DNA from: Pelomonas sp. Root1444 | GTDB taxonomy: Bacteria > Pseudomonadota > Gammaproteobacteria > Burkholderiales > Burkholderiaceae_C | Length of the DNA: 64,000 bases | Assembly (NCBI RefSeq): GCF_001426885.1 | Contig: NZ_LMFP01000028.1 | Location: 829,811 to 893,810, forward strand | Reading direction: 5' to 3' | Part shown: in pieces, positions 8,510 to 18,930 of the stretch | Position numbering within the stretch: position 1 is the stretch's first letter | How the letters are laid out: the number at the start of each line of letters is the position of its first letter | Made by a program: the position numbers and the translations under genes | Notes under the pieces: generated by a model | What the model saw: only the letters and a program-made list of their open reading frames with translations | Database searches by the model: none | What the model was told of the DNA's origin: nothing

Positions 8510-10708
8510 TCAAGCCACCGGCGGCAACCCCTTCAACAGCTTGTCCAGCGTGATCGGGTACTCGCGAACCCGCACCCCCGTCGCGTTGTAGACCGCATTC
8601 GCCACCGCGGCCGCCACGCCGCAGATGCCCAACTCACCCACCCCCTTCGCCTTCAATGGCGACGACACCGGGTCGACCTCGTCCAGGAACACCACATCCT
8701 GGTGCGGAATGTCCGCATGCACCGGCACCTCATACCCCGCCAGGTCATGGTTGACGAAGAAGCCGCGGCGCTTGTCGACGTGCAGTTCCTCCATCAACGC
8801 CGCACCCACCCCCATCGTCATCGCGCCGATGACCTGGCTGCGCGCCGAAACCGGGTTGAGGATGCGCCCGGCCGCGCAGACGGCCAGCATGCGCCGCACG
8901 CGGACCTCGCCGGTGAAGGCGTCCACCGCCGCCTCGACGAAATGCGCGCCGAAGGTGGACTGCTGGTAGCGCTTGTCCAGGTCGCCGTACTCCATGCCGT
9001 CCTCGGCGACGAGGCCGGAGAAGGACTCCAGCGGCACGGACTTTCCGCCGCCGCGCACCTCACCGTCGACAAACGTTGCGTCATCGCCCAGGCCGGCCTT
9101 CTGGGCCACCATGCCGCGCAGCTTCATGCACGCCGCATAGACCCCGGCGCATGAGCTGTTGCCGCCCCATTGCCCGCCCGAGCCGCAGGAGACGGGGTAG
9201 TCCGAATCACCCAGCAGCACGCGCACCCGCTCCAGCGGCACGCCCATGGTCTCGGCGGCCGTCTGCGCAATGACGGTGTAGCTGCCGGTGCCGATGTCGG
9301 TCATGTCGGTCTCGACGACGACGCGGCCTTCGCCGTCCAGCCGCACGCGTGCCTTGGACTTCATGACGATGTTGTTGCGAAAGGCCGCCGCCACCCCCAA
9401 CCCGACCATCCAGCGGCCATCGCGCACCTGGGCCGGTTTGGCGTTGCGCTTGCTCCAGCCAAAGCGCTCGGCACCGAGCTTGAAGCAATCGGCCAGGCGG
9501 CGTTGCGAGAAGGGCCGCTGCGGCTTCTCGGGGTCGACCTGGGTGTCGTTGCGCAGCCGGAACTCGATCGGGTCCAGGCCCAGCTTCTCGGCCATCTCGT
9601 CCATCGCGATCTCCAGCGCCATCATGCCGGGCGCCTCGCCCGGCGCGCGCATGGCGTTGCCCTCGGGCAGGTCCAGCACGGCCAGGCGCATGGCGGTCAG
9701 CCGGTGCTCGCCGGCGTAGAGCAGCCGCGTCTGTGCGACGGCCGTCTCGGGCTTGCCGCCGGGCAGGTCGCCCGACCAGCTCTCGTGCCCGATCGCCGCG
9801 ATGCGGCCGTCCTTGCCCGCGCCGATGCGGATGCGCTGGATGGTGGCGGGCCGGTGCGTCGTGTTGTTGAACATCAGCGGCCGCGTCAGCGCGATCTTGA
9901 CGGGCCGGTTCACCGCACGCGCGCCCAGCGCGGCGAGCAGCACGTCCGCGCGCAGGAACAGCTTGCCGCCGAAGCCGCCGCCGATGTAGGGCGACTTCAC
10001 GCTCACGTTCTCCTTCGGGATGCCCAGCGTGGCGGCCAGGTCGTCGACGGCCCAGCCCACCATCTGGTTGGCAGTCCACACCGTCAGCTTGCGGCCCTCC
10101 CAAGTGGCCAGCGTCGCATGCGGCTCCATCATCGCGTGGCCCTGGTCGGGCGTCGTGTAGGTGGCGTCCAGCTGCACCGGTGCCTTGGCGAAGGCGCCTT
10201 GGAAATCGCCGACGTGGGTCTGCGACTTGCCGCCCATGCCGTCGTCCTTGGCCAGCGGCGCATGCAGCTTGGCGGCGGCCAGGTCGAAGCGGCCCGGCGC
10301 CGTTTCATACCGGATGCCGATCAACGCCGCGGCGGCACGCGCCTGCTCGAAGGTCTCGGCGACGACGAGGGCCAGCGCCTGGTGGTAGTGGTCGACCTGC
10401 GGGCCGCCGAGCAACTTGGCCGTGTTCTTGTCCGACTTGCCGAGCTTGCCGGCGTTGCGTGCCGTGACGATGGTGAGCACGCCCGGCGCCTTGCGCGCGG
10501 CGGCCAGGTCCATGGACGCGACCCGGCCCTTGGCGATGCCGGCGCCGACGACATAGCCGATGGCTGGTGCCGGCGCCACATCGTGGCGTTCGTAGGCATA
10601 GGGCGCGGTGCCCGTCGTCTTCAGCGGCCCGTCGATGCGCGGCGTGGCACGGCCGACCACGCGGCCCTGGTCGATGGGGTTGGTGGTGGCGGGTTGGTCG
10701 AATCTCAT
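8510..10708 (-). CDS. paoC: Aldehyde oxidoreductase molybdenum-binding subunit PaoC-like
   Basis: A 732-aa large subunit of a xanthine-dehydrogenase-family molybdenum hydroxylase. Its length matches E. coli PaoC. The conserved active-site Glu lies in [19 protein letters not shown] near the C-terminus, and molybdopterin-contact regions such as [20 protein letters not shown] and [10 protein letters not shown] are visible. The ATG at 10708 overlaps the stop of the upstream FAD subunit (ATGA). The complex is expected to oxidise aromatic and other aldehydes to acids in the periplasm using molybdopterin cytosine dinucleotide. It forms one minus-strand operon with paoB and paoA; no PaoD-type maturation chaperone follows. 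Confidence 0.9.
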   Translation of the reverse strand: MRFDQPATTNPIDQGRVVGRATPRIDGPLKTTGTAPYAYERHDVAPAPAIGYVVGAGIAKGRVASMDLAAARKAPGVLTIVTARNAGKLGKSDKNTAKLLGGPQVDHYHQALALVVAETFEQARAAAALIGIRYETAPGRFDLAAAKLHAPLAKDDGMGGKSQTHVGDFQGAFAKAPVQLDATYTTPDQGHAMMEPHATLATWEGRKLTVWTANQMVGWAVDDLAATLGIPKENVSVKSPYIGGGFGGKLFLRADVLLAALGARAVNRPVKIALTRPLMFNNTTHRPATIQRIRIGAGKDGRIAAIGHESWSGDLPGGKPETAVAQTRLLYAGEHRLTAMRLAVLDLPEGNAMRAPGEAPGMMALEIAMDEMAEKLGLDPIEFRLRNDTQVDPEKPQRPFSQRRLADCFKLGAERFGWSKRNAKPAQVRDGRWMVGLGVAAAFRNNIVMKSKARVRLDGEGRVVVETDMTDIGTGSYTVIAQTAAETMGVPLERVRVLLGDSDYPVSCGSGGQWGGNSSCAGVYAACMKLRGMVAQKAGLGDDATFVDGEVRGGGKSVPLESFSGLVAEDGMEYGDLDKRYQQSTFGAHFVEAAVDAFTGEVRVRRMLAVCAAGRILNPVSARSQVIGAMTMGVGAALMEELHVDKRRGFFVNHDLAGYEVPVHADIPHQDVVFLDEVDPVSSPLKAKGVGELGICGVAAAVANAVYNATGVRVREYPITLDKLLKGLPPVA

Positions 10709-11661
10709 GATGCTGCCTGCGCGGATTGGAGGATGCCGGCCAGCGTGCGCTCGGCCAGCGGCAGCTTGAAGGCGTTGTCTTCGGTCGGCTTGGCGCCCGC
10801 CAGGGCCTGGGCGGTGAAGGCCCGGGCGCCCTTGGCGAGCAAGGCCTCGGCCGCCTCGACGCGCCAGGGCTTGGGCGCCAGGCCGCCGAAGGCGACGCGA
10901 CCCGTGCCGCCCGGCTGCACGATGGCCGCGACCGACACCAGCGCGAACGCGTACGACGCGCGGTCCCGCACCTTCCGATAGACGTGCACGCCCGCCACCG
11001 GCGCGGGCAACAGCACCGCGGTAATCAGCTCGCCGTGCCCCAGCGCATGCTCGACGTGCGGCGTGTCGCCAGGCAGCTTGTGGAAGTCGGCGATGGCGAT
11101 GCGGCGGGTCTGCCCATCCGGTTTGACGGTCTCGACCTGGGCGTCCAGCACGCGCATGGCGACGGCCATGTCGCTGGGGTGGGTGGCGATGCAGGCGTGG
11201 CTTGCGCCGATGACGGCGAGCGAGCGCGACTGGCCGTGCAGGGCGCTGCAGCCGCTGCCTGGCTGGCGCTTGTTGCAAGGCTGGGCGGTGTCGTAGAAAT
11301 AGGGGCAGCGGGTGCGCTGCAGCAGGTTGCCCGCCGTCGTCGCCCGGTTGCGCAGCTGGCCGGAGGCGCCGGCCAGCAACGCGCGCGACAGCACGGGGTA
11401 GTCGCGCTTCACGGTGGCGTCGGCGGCCAGGTCGCTGTTGCGCACCAGTGCGCCGATGCGCAGGCCCCCCTCCTTGCTGTCCTCGATGCGGTCCAGGCCC
11501 AGCGCGTTGACGTCGACGAGGTGGGTGGGCGCCTCGATCTGCAGCTTCATCAGGTCCAGCAGGTTGGTGCCGCCGGCGATGAAGCGCGCATCCGGCCGTT
11601 GCGCCACGGCGGCCGCGGCCTCGGCCGGCGTGCGGGCGCGCTCGAAACTGAAGGCTTTCAT
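10705..11661 (-). CDS. paoB: Aldehyde oxidoreductase FAD-binding subunit PaoB-like
   Basis: A 318-aa middle subunit, the same length as E. coli PaoB. It opens [19 protein letters not shown], followed by the FAD-binding stretch [14 protein letters not shown] and, in the middle, a Cys-rich insertion ([21 protein letters not shown] followed by Cys) matching the extra [4Fe-4S] cluster insertion characteristic of PaoB. It transfers electrons from the Mo and Fe-S centres to FAD. Both ends overlap neighbours by 4 bases (11658-11661 with paoA, 10705-10708 with paoC), which indicates tight translational coupling. Confidence 0.9.
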   Translation of the reverse strand: MKAFSFERARTPAEAAAAVAQRPDARFIAGGTNLLDLMKLQIEAPTHLVDVNALGLDRIEDSKEGGLRIGALVRNSDLAADATVKRDYPVLSRALLAGASGQLRNRATTAGNLLQRTRCPYFYDTAQPCNKRQPGSGCSALHGQSRSLAVIGASHACIATHPSDMAVAMRVLDAQVETVKPDGQTRRIAIADFHKLPGDTPHVEHALGHGELITAVLLPAPVAGVHVYRKVRDRASYAFALVSVAAIVQPGGTGRVAFGGLAPKPWRVEAAEALLAKGARAFTAQALAGAKPTEDNAFKLPLAERTLAGILQSAQAAS

Positions 11662-12290
11662 GCGGCACCTCCAGCCACCGAGGTGATGGCCTCGGCGATG
11701 TTGGAGTAGGCGCCGCAGCGGCAGAGGTTGCCGCTCATGCGTTCGCGCAGTTCGTCGGCGGACAGCAATGGCCTGATGGCCAGGTCGGGCGTCGCGTGGC
11801 TGGGCATGCCGCGCTGCAGTTCGTCCAGCATGCCCACGGCCGAACAGATCTGCCCCGGCGTGCAGTAGCCGCACTGGTAGCCGTCCTTGGCGACGAAGGC
11901 GGCCTGCAGTGGGTGCAGGCGGCCGGGCGCGCCCAGGCCCTCGATGGTGGTCACCTTGGCGCCCGGCGCCATCACGGCCAGCATCAGGCAACTGTTGATG
12001 CGCCGGCCGTCCAGCAGCACCGTGCAGGCGCCGCACTGGCCGTGGTCGCAACCCTTCTTGGTGCCGGTCAGCTGCAGCTGTTCGCGCAGCAGGTCCAGCA
12101 GCGTGGTGCGCGTGTCCACATCGACGGTGTGCGGCTTGCCGTTGACCTCCAGCGTCACTCGGCCCATCGTGGGCGGCAGCGGGGCCAGGGCCTGCGCCGG
12201 CTCGGCCGCGTCGGCCGCCGTCATCGCGGCCGTGCCAGCGCTCGCAATGAGCACGTCCCGGCGTGACAGACATCCACTTTCATCGGCCAT
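11658..12290 (-). CDS. paoA: Aldehyde oxidoreductase [2Fe-2S] subunit PaoA-like, Tat-exported
   Basis: A 210-aa iron-sulfur subunit. A twin-arginine signal ([20 protein letters not shown]) at residues about 7-30 would carry the folded complex to the periplasm. The first cluster is in [22 protein letters not shown] (plant-ferredoxin type), and the second is in [10 protein letters not shown] with CRCGAYSNI near the end. The ATG at 12290 has AGGGGG six bases upstream; an ATG nine codons earlier (12317) also exists. First gene of paoABC; a candidate operator (inverted repeat 12349-12372) lies upstream. Confidence 0.9.
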   Translation of the reverse strand: MADESGCLSRRDVLIASAGTAAMTAADAAEPAQALAPLPPTMGRVTLEVNGKPHTVDVDTRTTLLDLLREQLQLTGTKKGCDHGQCGACTVLLDGRRINSCLMLAVMAPGAKVTTIEGLGAPGRLHPLQAAFVAKDGYQCGYCTPGQICSAVGMLDELQRGMPSHATPDLAIRPLLSADELRERMSGNLCRCGAYSNIAEAITSVAGGAA

Positions 12291-12348
12291 GGCGCGCCCC
12301 CTGAGCTGGTGATCCATCAGCCTAGGCGGGGAGTTCGAGCGCCGTCTG

Positions 12349-12372
12349 TCGGACAAGGCGCCATCTGTCCGA
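12349..12372. promoter_or_regulatory. Inverted repeat upstream of paoABC
   Basis: TCGGACA and TGTCCGA (7-base perfect arms) are separated by 10 bases. The first arm is itself inside the odd-centred palindrome TGTCGGACA. The site sits between the ggt stop and the paoA start on the same strand, 59 bases from paoA. It could be a regulator-binding site for paoABC or a weak ggt terminator; no T-run follows it. Confidence 0.45.
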
Positions 12373-12391
12373 TGAACGGCAGTCGGCCCCC

Positions 12392-14155
12392 TTATTCGCC
12401 GAGCACGACGCCTTCCCGGCGCGGGTCCGCACCGCCCACCCAGCCGGCCTTGGTGCGCAACAGCACCTGCAGGCCGCTGGTCAGGTCGGTCTCGACGACG
12501 GCGTGGCCGCGCGCGCGCAGGTCGGCCAACTGGCCGGCCGTCAACGCGCCGCGTTCGACGATCAGCGAGCCGCTGTTGAAGTGCCCGAAGTTCGGCAGGT
12601 CCACCGCCTGCTGCACCGGCAGACCCCAGGCCAGCGCGCCGGTGATGACCTTGGCGACGTAATGGATGATCACCGGCCCGCCCGGCGAGCCCGCCACCAT
12701 GACGAGCTGCCCCGCGCGGTCGAACACCAACGTGGGCGCCATGCTGGAGCGCGGGCGCTTGCCGGCCTCCACGCGGTTGGCCACAGGCTTGCCATCGGCG
12801 CCCACCGGGTTCAGCGAGAAGTCGGTCAGCTGGTTGTTCAGCATGAAGCCGCCCGGCAACCCGGTGCCGCCGTCGCTCATGACGCGGTTGCCGAAGGCCG
12901 CCTCGATGCTGGTCGTCATCGACACGGCGCGGCCCTGGGCATCGACGACGCTGACCTGGCTGGTGCCGTGCTCGGCTTGCTCGGCCTGCGGCGCCAGCGC
13001 CTGGCGGATGCCGGGCTCGCCCGCGGTGGCGGTGGCCATCGCGCGCTCGCCGATCAGCGCGCCACGGTCCTTCAGGTAGGCCGGCGCAAGCAGGTTGAGC
13101 CAGTCACCGCCGGGCGCGGCCACGAAGGCCGGGTCGCCGATGAACTGGGCGCGGTCGGCGAACGCCAGCTTGGCCGACTCCGCGTAGGCATGCATCCAGT
13201 CGGCGGAGATGCCGCGCGCCGCGACGGCCCTGGGCTGGGTGTCGAGCAGGCCCAGGATCTGCATCAGCGTCAGGTGGCCCGAGGTCGGCGGGCCGAAGCC
13301 GCAGACGCGATAACTGCGCCATTCATTGCACAGCGGCGGCCGCACGACGGGCTTGTAGCCGGCCAGGTCGGCGGTGGTGAGCAGGCCGGGCCGCGCATGG
13401 CCCTTCACGCGCCGCACGATGTCTTCGGCCACGGCACCCTTGTAGAAGCCGGCGGCGCCCTGTTTGGCGATGCCGCGCAGCACGGCGGCGTAGGCCGGGT
13501 TCTTCAGCACGGTGCCGACGGGCTTGGGCGCACCGTCCGCGCCGAAGAGATAGGGGCCGGCCTGCGGGTCGTTGCGCAGCGCGGTCTCGGCCGACGCCAG
13601 CTCGAACAGCCGCGGGCTGATCGCAAAGCCTTGCTCGGCCAGCCGGATGGCCGGCTCGAAGAGGCGCGCCCAGGGCAGCTGGCCGTGTGCCTTGTGGCCC
13701 TCGGCCAGCATGGCCAGCACGCCGGGCGCGCCGGTGGACAGGCCGCTCATGATCGCGTCGCGCATGGCCAGCGGCTTGCCGTCGGGCTTGAGGAACATCT
13801 CCGGCGTGGCGGCGGCGGGCGCCGTCTCGCGGCCGTCGTAGGCCTGCACCTGGCGGCCGTCCCAGTGCAGCAGGAAGGCGCCGCCGGCAATGCCGCTGGA
13901 CTGCGGCTCGACGAGGCCCAGCACGGCCTGCACGGCGACGGCGGTGTCCAGCGCCGAGCCGCCGGCGCGCAGGATCTCCATGCCGGCCTGCGCGGCCAGT
14001 GGGTTGGCCGCCGTGACGGCGAAGCGCTGCGCCGGCTGGGTCAGGCCGACGGTCTTGGCGGTGCGGGTGGTGGCAGCCTCAGGCTGCTCGACGGGTTGGG
14101 CGAATGCGCCGGCAGAGGCCAGCAGCGCGGCAATCAGGGGAATCGTCGAATGCAT
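12392..14155 (-). CDS. ggt: Gamma-glutamyltransferase (Ntn hydrolase)
   Basis: A 587-aa periplasmic enzyme that transfers or hydrolyses the gamma-glutamyl group of glutathione. The start ATG at 14155 gives a signal peptide (MHSTIPLIAALLASAGAFA). The autoprocessing site and nucleophile Thr are in AEHGTSQVSVVDAQG, with TTSIEAAFG just downstream and the substrate-binding GGTGLPGGFMLNNQLTDF and RPRSSMAPTLVF motifs. The precursor would split into large and small subunits at that Thr. The length is typical. It is co-oriented with paoABC but separated from it by about 100 bases with an inverted repeat. Confidence 0.93.
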   Translation of the reverse strand: MHSTIPLIAALLASAGAFAQPVEQPEAATTRTAKTVGLTQPAQRFAVTAANPLAAQAGMEILRAGGSALDTAVAVQAVLGLVEPQSSGIAGGAFLLHWDGRQVQAYDGRETAPAAATPEMFLKPDGKPLAMRDAIMSGLSTGAPGVLAMLAEGHKAHGQLPWARLFEPAIRLAEQGFAISPRLFELASAETALRNDPQAGPYLFGADGAPKPVGTVLKNPAYAAVLRGIAKQGAAGFYKGAVAEDIVRRVKGHARPGLLTTADLAGYKPVVRPPLCNEWRSYRVCGFGPPTSGHLTLMQILGLLDTQPRAVAARGISADWMHAYAESAKLAFADRAQFIGDPAFVAAPGGDWLNLLAPAYLKDRGALIGERAMATATAGEPGIRQALAPQAEQAEHGTSQVSVVDAQGRAVSMTTSIEAAFGNRVMSDGGTGLPGGFMLNNQLTDFSLNPVGADGKPVANRVEAGKRPRSSMAPTLVFDRAGQLVMVAGSPGGPVIIHYVAKVITGALAWGLPVQQAVDLPNFGHFNSGSLIVERGALTAGQLADLRARGHAVVETDLTSGLQVLLRTKAGWVGGADPRREGVVLGE

Positions 14156-14181
14156 GCGCCATCTTAGGCAGCACCCCTCCC

Positions 14182-15555
14182 TCAAAAGTATCCCAAGTCC
14201 CGCTGCGTGTAGTTGGCAATCTGCGGCAGCACCAGCGGCAGGTCGGTGGCCGACACGCCCATCCAGGTCGCCAGCGTGGCCGCGAGCTGGTCCACCGACG
14301 TGGTGGGTAGCAACCGCCCTTGGCCGACGTCGTCCGGCCCGTTGACGCTGACGGATGGCAGCGTGCCGTAGAAGCGCCCGCCCTTGACCGCGCCGCCCAT
14401 GACGAAGTGGTGGCTGCCCCAGCCGTGGTCGCTGCCGTCGCCGTTGCTCGTCAGCGTGCGGCCGAAGTCGCTGGCGGTGAAGGTGGTCACCTGGTTGGCG
14501 ACGCCCAGCTCCACCGTCGCGGCATGGAAGCTCGCCAGCGCGTCGTTGACCTGTGCCAGCAGCAGCGGGTGCTGGGTGACGAGCTGGTCGTGCAGGTCGA
14601 AGCCGCCGATGGAGACGAAGTAGACCTGCCGCGTCGCGCCCAGGCCCTGGCGCGCGGCGATCAGCTTGGCCACCATGGACAGCTGGCTGGACAGCGCCGC
14701 CGTGTCGAACGGCGTGGCGAAGGCCGGCACGCCGGCGAGCGCGGTGCTCAGCGTGGTCTGCGCGTCCACCGAGCGCTTGACGACGCGGTTCAGCTCGGCC
14801 TCCATCCAATGCGTGCGGTCGGCCGTGATCAGCGAACGCAGCGCAGTGGCGCAGGCTTGCGAGCCGTACAGCGGCTTGGTGATGCCGTTGACGGCGACCG
14901 CGCCGTTGGTCGACACCTGGTACTGCACCGCCTGCTTGCCGGCCATGTAGACGGCGTTGCCCGACACGTTGATGCAGGTGAAGGTGGACGTGCCGTTGCC
15001 GCCCATGAAGAGGTCGCCCAGCCGCCCGCCCCAGCCGGAGATGGCGCCCTCGGGCGAGCTGGCCTGCCAGACGGACTGCTGGTCGTTGTGCGAGAACAGC
15101 TTGGGTGGCAGCGGCACGCTCCTGGCCTTGTACTGCGCCAGCGTCGTCGGCTGCACCAGCGTGCCGACGTTGAGTTGCACGGCCAGCTGGCCGGCATCCC
15201 ACAGGCCCTTGAGCTTGCCGAGCTGCGGTGCCAGCGCCATCTGGCGGCCGCCCTCGCCCACAGGCAGCGCCGTGGCGGCCAGCGCGTCGCGCGGCGTGGC
15301 CAGGGCCTCGCGGATGCCGGCGTAGGCCGCGTGACTGGCCGCGTCATAGGGCACCAGCGTGTTGCCGTAGTCGTTGCCGCCGTACAGGAAGACGCAGACC
15401 AGCGCCTTGTAGTCGCCCGGCGCCGTGGCGGCGGCCGCTTCGCCGATGCCGGCGAGCGACAGCGCCCAGGGCGCGGCCGTGCCGGCCATGCTGAGGGCGG
15501 ACGCGCGGCGCAGGAACTCGCGGCGCTGCAGTGCGGGGAGTTTGTTCACACGCAC
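14182..15555 (-). CDS. DUF1501 family Tat-exported protein
   Basis: A 457-aa protein with a twin-arginine leader (LQRREFLRRASALSMAG). The GTG at 15555 is selected because GAGGAG stands seven bases upstream; an ATG at 15582 in the same frame would give a longer N-terminus without a good ribosome-binding site. The body carries the DUF1501 hallmarks: LVCVFLYGGNDYGNTLVPYD near the N-terminus and the alkaline-phosphatase/sulfatase-like FTASDFGRTLTSNGDGSDHGWG with SHHFVMGGAVKGG near the C-terminus. Function is unknown. DUF1501 genes usually pair with DUF1800 genes, as here. Confidence 0.85.
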   Translation of the reverse strand: MRVNKLPALQRREFLRRASALSMAGTAAPWALSLAGIGEAAAATAPGDYKALVCVFLYGGNDYGNTLVPYDAASHAAYAGIREALATPRDALAATALPVGEGGRQMALAPQLGKLKGLWDAGQLAVQLNVGTLVQPTTLAQYKARSVPLPPKLFSHNDQQSVWQASSPEGAISGWGGRLGDLFMGGNGTSTFTCINVSGNAVYMAGKQAVQYQVSTNGAVAVNGITKPLYGSQACATALRSLITADRTHWMEAELNRVVKRSVDAQTTLSTALAGVPAFATPFDTAALSSQLSMVAKLIAARQGLGATRQVYFVSIGGFDLHDQLVTQHPLLLAQVNDALASFHAATVELGVANQVTTFTASDFGRTLTSNGDGSDHGWGSHHFVMGGAVKGGRFYGTLPSVSVNGPDDVGQGRLLPTTSVDQLAATLATWMGVSATDLPLVLPQIANYTQRDLGYF

Positions 15556-15633
15556 AAGAACACTCCTCGGGCCAAACGACATACGCTTGGCCGCATATCC
15601 AACGAAAATCCAGCGACTGCCGTGGAACTGGCT

Positions 15634-15690
15634 CTGCCAGGCCACTGGCAGTGCCCCCTTGAGGGGGCGCGCGAAGCGCGTAGGGGGTGG
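15634..15690. repeat. Intergenic palindromic repeat cluster
   Basis: Two adjacent hairpins occupy the 136-base gap between the DUF1800 and DUF1501 genes: CTGCCAG/CTGGCAG (15634-15651) and GCCCCCT/AGGGGGC with a TG loop (15653-15668), followed by CGCGAAGCGCG and TAGGGGGTGG. The second block resembles interspersed palindromic elements that recur in Burkholderiales intergenic regions; this is recognition from memory, not a search. Confidence 0.5.
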
Positions 15691-15691
15691 G

Positions 15692-17392
15692 TCATTTCTG
15701 CACCAGGTATTCGGGGCAGGCCATCAGCATCAGGATGCTGGCCTGCACACGGTTGAGCTTGCCGGCGTCGGTGCCGGCGTTGATGGTGGCGACCGCCGTG
15801 GCGATGGTGGCCTGGGTCTCGGCCGAGATGCCGCCGCCGCCCAGCCGCAGCGCCAGGTCGGCGACCAGCGCCGGCGCGTCGGCGGCCTGCGCCAGCTCGG
15901 CGGTGTAGCCGGCCTTGACCTCGCCGATGCCGTTGGCAATGGCCGTCTGCAGGAAGTTGAGATAACCCGCGACCGTGCTCTCGTTGCACAGCTGGAACTC
16001 GGGCGCCGTGACGGCGTTGCTGCCCAGCGTGGAGCCCGGCGGCACGTAGCCGGGGCGGAAGAAGTTGAACACCGAGCCGCTGCGCAGCGGGCTCTGGCCC
16101 AGCCGCGTGGCGGGGTTGGTGGTGTCGCCGATGTTCCAGACGCCGGTGGGCGACGCGGCATTGAAGCTGCGCCCCCATTGCAGCAGCCGCTGCACCGGCT
16201 CGCGCAGCTTGCCGGCGGAGGGGGCGGTCGACACCGTCCTGGCCTCGGCATCCAGCAGCACGGCGCGGACGACGGCCTTCAGGTCGCCGCGCACGCCGGC
16301 GCCGTTGTTGGCCCACACGGCCGCGACGCGGGCGACGTAGGCCGGGCTGGGGTGCGACGCGACCAGCCGCTGGATCAGCTGCCGGCCGATAAAAGGCCCG
16401 ACGTTTGGATGATTCGCCAAGGTGTCCATCGCCGTCTTCATCGCGGCGGCGCCGTCGGCGGTGGCGGGGATGTCCACGTCCAGCACCTTCTTCGCGCCGG
16501 TGGCGAAGCGGGCCGGGTTGTTGACCATGGCTTTGCGCACATAGGCCGGGTCGGTGCTGCTCACGCCGTCGTAGTCCCAGCCGGTGAAGACGCGGGCCAG
16601 CTCGGTGTTCTGGGCCTGGGTGTAGGTCTCCAGCGGCTTGCCGTCGCTGCCGAGCTTGGGCGCGCCGTCGGCATTGAGCTGCACCAGGCCGATGCTGAAC
16701 AGCTGCATCACCTCGCGGGCGTAGTTCTCGTCGGGCACGCGGCCGGTGCGGGTGTCCTCCTTCTGGTTGCCGCGCATGGCGAGATACACGCCCATGGCGG
16801 GCGACAGCGTCACCGCCTGCAGCAGCTCCCGGTAGTTGCCGAAGGCATGCTGCTCCAGCAGGTCCACATAGGCGGCACCCATCAACCCGCGCCACTGCAC
16901 GGACATGCCGCTCATCGAGACGACGAAGATCTCCGACAGCGCCAGCACGACGCGCTGGCGAAGCGTGTCGGGCGCGGACATGAACTTGCGCCACAGCGTG
17001 TTGTCCAGCCCGGCGAAGCTGTTGCGGTTGGCCTCCACCGCATAGCCGCGCTCCACCATCCAGTCGAAATGACCCGCGGTGACTGGCAGGGCGAATTGCG
17101 CATCCAGCCAGGCGGCATAACCGCTGGCCTTGACGGTGGCGATGTCAGCGGTGGTGGCGGCGAAGCCGGCCTGGGCGAGGAAGCGCGCAGCCTCCGCATC
17201 GGTGGGCGGCGCGGGCGGCGGCGGCGGGGGTGGCGACGCGGCGGGCGTCGAGCCGGGGCCGGGATCGCTGCCCCCTCCTCCGCCGCCGCCACAGGCGCTC
17301 AGCAGCGCGGCGGCGGCCAGCGCCGCGGTGGCCGGGGTGAGTGGCGAAAGAGAGTCGGCAGCGGCGGCAGGAGCGTCGAGCAGGTCAGGCAT
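15692..17392 (-). CDS. DUF1800 family lipoprotein
   Basis: A 566-aa protein. The ATG at 17392 starts an N-terminal hydrophobic stretch ending in the lipobox LLSACGGGGGGG, so it is probably lipidated, followed by a Gly/Pro linker. The DUF1800 core is visible: DAEAARFLAQAGFAAT, DNTLWRKFMSAPDTLRQRVVLALSE, PDENYAREVMQLFSIGLVQL and ARVFTGWDYDG. The biochemical function of this family is unknown, but its genes are habitually adjacent to DUF1501 genes, which suggests the two proteins act together in the envelope or outside the cell. The downstream DUF1501 gene starts after a 136-base gap with palindromic repeats. Confidence 0.85.
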   Translation of the reverse strand: MPDLLDAPAAAADSLSPLTPATAALAAAALLSACGGGGGGGSDPGPGSTPAASPPPPPPPAPPTDAEAARFLAQAGFAATTADIATVKASGYAAWLDAQFALPVTAGHFDWMVERGYAVEANRNSFAGLDNTLWRKFMSAPDTLRQRVVLALSEIFVVSMSGMSVQWRGLMGAAYVDLLEQHAFGNYRELLQAVTLSPAMGVYLAMRGNQKEDTRTGRVPDENYAREVMQLFSIGLVQLNADGAPKLGSDGKPLETYTQAQNTELARVFTGWDYDGVSSTDPAYVRKAMVNNPARFATGAKKVLDVDIPATADGAAAMKTAMDTLANHPNVGPFIGRQLIQRLVASHPSPAYVARVAAVWANNGAGVRGDLKAVVRAVLLDAEARTVSTAPSAGKLREPVQRLLQWGRSFNAASPTGVWNIGDTTNPATRLGQSPLRSGSVFNFFRPGYVPPGSTLGSNAVTAPEFQLCNESTVAGYLNFLQTAIANGIGEVKAGYTAELAQAADAPALVADLALRLGGGGISAETQATIATAVATINAGTDAGKLNRVQASILMLMACPEYLVQK

Positions 17393-17501
17393 GGGGCATC
17401 CGAGAGGTGGCGGGCCGGATGATCTCCAACCTCGCGCCCCTCGGCGCACCCGTCACGGCAGCGGCGTGACAAACGCCCTGCCGCTTACCGAGAGAAACAC
17501 C

Positions 17502-18140
17502 TCAGAGCAGGGGAACCCCGGTCTTGCTCTGCGCGAACTCGCGTGTCACGCCCTCCGCCAACTCGACGAGCTTGATGCCTTCGGGCACGACGTCGAACAC
17601 GCCCAGGTCCGTGATGATGCGGTCCACGACGCCCACGCCCGTCAGCGGCAACGTGCAGGCGGGGATGATCTTGAGGTCCTCGGTGCCGTCCTTCTTCTTG
17701 GCGACATGCTCCATCAGCACGATGACGCGCTTGACGCCGGCCACCAGGTCCATCGCGCCGCCCATGCCCTTGACCATCTTGCCGGGGATCATCCAGTTGG
17801 CCAGGTCACCGCTGCCGCTGACCTGCATGGCGCCCAGGATGCTGAGGTTGATCTTGCCGGCGCGGATCATCGCGAAGCTGTCGTGGCTGCCGAAGATGCT
17901 GCTGCCGGGCAGCGTCGTGACGGTCTGCTTGCCGGCATTGATCAGGTCGGCGTCGACCTGGTCTTCCGTCGGGAAGGGGCCGATGCCGAGCATGCCGTTT
18001 TCGCTCTGCAGCCAGACTTCCTTGGTCGCCGGCACATGGTTGGCCACCAGCGTCGGGATGCCGATGCCGAGGTTCACATAGAAGCCGTCTTCCAGCTCCT
18101 GGGCCGCGCGGGCGGCCATCTGGTCTTGGGTCCAGGCCAT
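17502..18140 (-). CDS. scoB: 3-oxoacid CoA-transferase subunit B
   Basis: A 212-aa subunit B of the succinyl-CoA:3-ketoacid CoA-transferase, which activates acetoacetate using succinyl-CoA. The catalytic Glu sits in [14 protein letters not shown] (SENG motif). Other family segments are [15 protein letters not shown] and [18 protein letters not shown]. It is separated from the subunit A gene by a single base, so they form one minus-strand operon. Ketone-body or branched-chain amino-acid catabolism is the usual role. Confidence 0.93.
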   Translation of the reverse strand: MAWTQDQMAARAAQELEDGFYVNLGIGIPTLVANHVPATKEVWLQSENGMLGIGPFPTEDQVDADLINAGKQTVTTLPGSSIFGSHDSFAMIRAGKINLSILGAMQVSGSGDLANWMIPGKMVKGMGGAMDLVAGVKRVIVLMEHVAKKKDGTEDLKIIPACTLPLTGVGVVDRIITDLGVFDVVPEGIKLVELAEGVTREFAQSKTGVPLL

Positions 18141-18141
18141 G

Positions 18142-18849
18142 TCAGCTCTCCTTCTTGGGCGACAAGGTCATCTTCTCGATGCGCTTCTCGGGGTTGGCGT
18201 TGACGACGATGCGGTGCACGTAGATGCCTGGCAGGTGCACATCGTCCGGGTCGATCTCGCCCGTTTCCACGAGGTGCTCCACCTCCACCACCGTCAGCTG
18301 CCCCGCCATCGCCGCGGCCGGGTTGAAGTTGCGCGCGGTGCGGCGGAACACCAGGTTGCCGCTCTTGTCGGCCTTGTAAGCCTTGACCAGCGCCACGTCC
18401 GGCACCAGGGCCTTCTCGAGGATGTAGGTCTGGCCGTCGAACTCGCGCGACTCCTTGCCTTCGGCGATCAGCGTGCCGACGCCGGTGCGCACGAAGAAGG
18501 CCGGGATGCCGGCGCCACCGGCGCGCAGCTTCTCGGCCAGCGTGCCCTGCGGCGTGAACTCCAGCTCCAGCTCGCCCGCCAGGTACTGGCGTTCGAACTC
18601 CTTGTTCTCGCCCACGTAGCTGGAGATCATCTTCCTGATCTGGCGCGTGACCAGCAGCTGGCCCAGGCCGAAGCCGTCCACGCCGGCGTTGTTGGAGATG
18701 ACCGTCAGGTCCTTGACGCCGCTGTCGCGCAGCGCGGCGATCAGCGCCTCGGGGATGCCGCACAGGCCGAAGCCGCCGACCGCGAGCATCTGCCCGTCCT
18801 TGACGACGCCGCGCAGCGCTGCTTCAGCGCTCGGGTACACCTTGTTCAT
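18142..18849 (-). CDS. scoA: 3-oxoacid CoA-transferase subunit A
   Basis: A 235-aa subunit A that binds the CoA substrate. The glycine-rich signature [16 protein letters not shown] is near residue 30, followed by [19 protein letters not shown] and a characteristic [20 protein letters not shown] block. It is the first gene of scoAB and is divergent from a PAS-LuxR regulator; the 81-base gap between them contains a near-perfect 18-base palindrome at 18913-18930. Confidence 0.94.
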   Translation of the reverse strand: MNKVYPSAEAALRGVVKDGQMLAVGGFGLCGIPEALIAALRDSGVKDLTVISNNAGVDGFGLGQLLVTRQIRKMISSYVGENKEFERQYLAGELELEFTPQGTLAEKLRAGGAGIPAFFVRTGVGTLIAEGKESREFDGQTYILEKALVPDVALVKAYKADKSGNLVFRRTARNFNPAAAMAGQLTVVEVEHLVETGEIDPDDVHLPGIYVHRIVVNANPEKRIEKMTLSPKKES

Positions 18850-18912
18850 GCCGTTGTTCTCCTGCGGTTGGCAACGGCCGCAAGGGTACTATCGCGCCCC
18901 TTCCGAAGTCGA

Positions 18913-18930
18913 TTACGCGAATTCGCCTAA
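18913..18930. promoter_or_regulatory. Candidate operator in the scoA / PAS-LuxR divergent region
   Basis: The 18-base element reads TTA, one base, GCGAATTCGC, one base, TAA; 16 of its 18 positions are symmetric. It abuts the GTG start of the PAS-LuxR gene, leaving no room for a Shine-Dalgarno sequence. This is typical of a dimeric regulator site and suggests autoregulation and control of scoAB by the adjacent LuxR-type protein. Confidence 0.6.
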
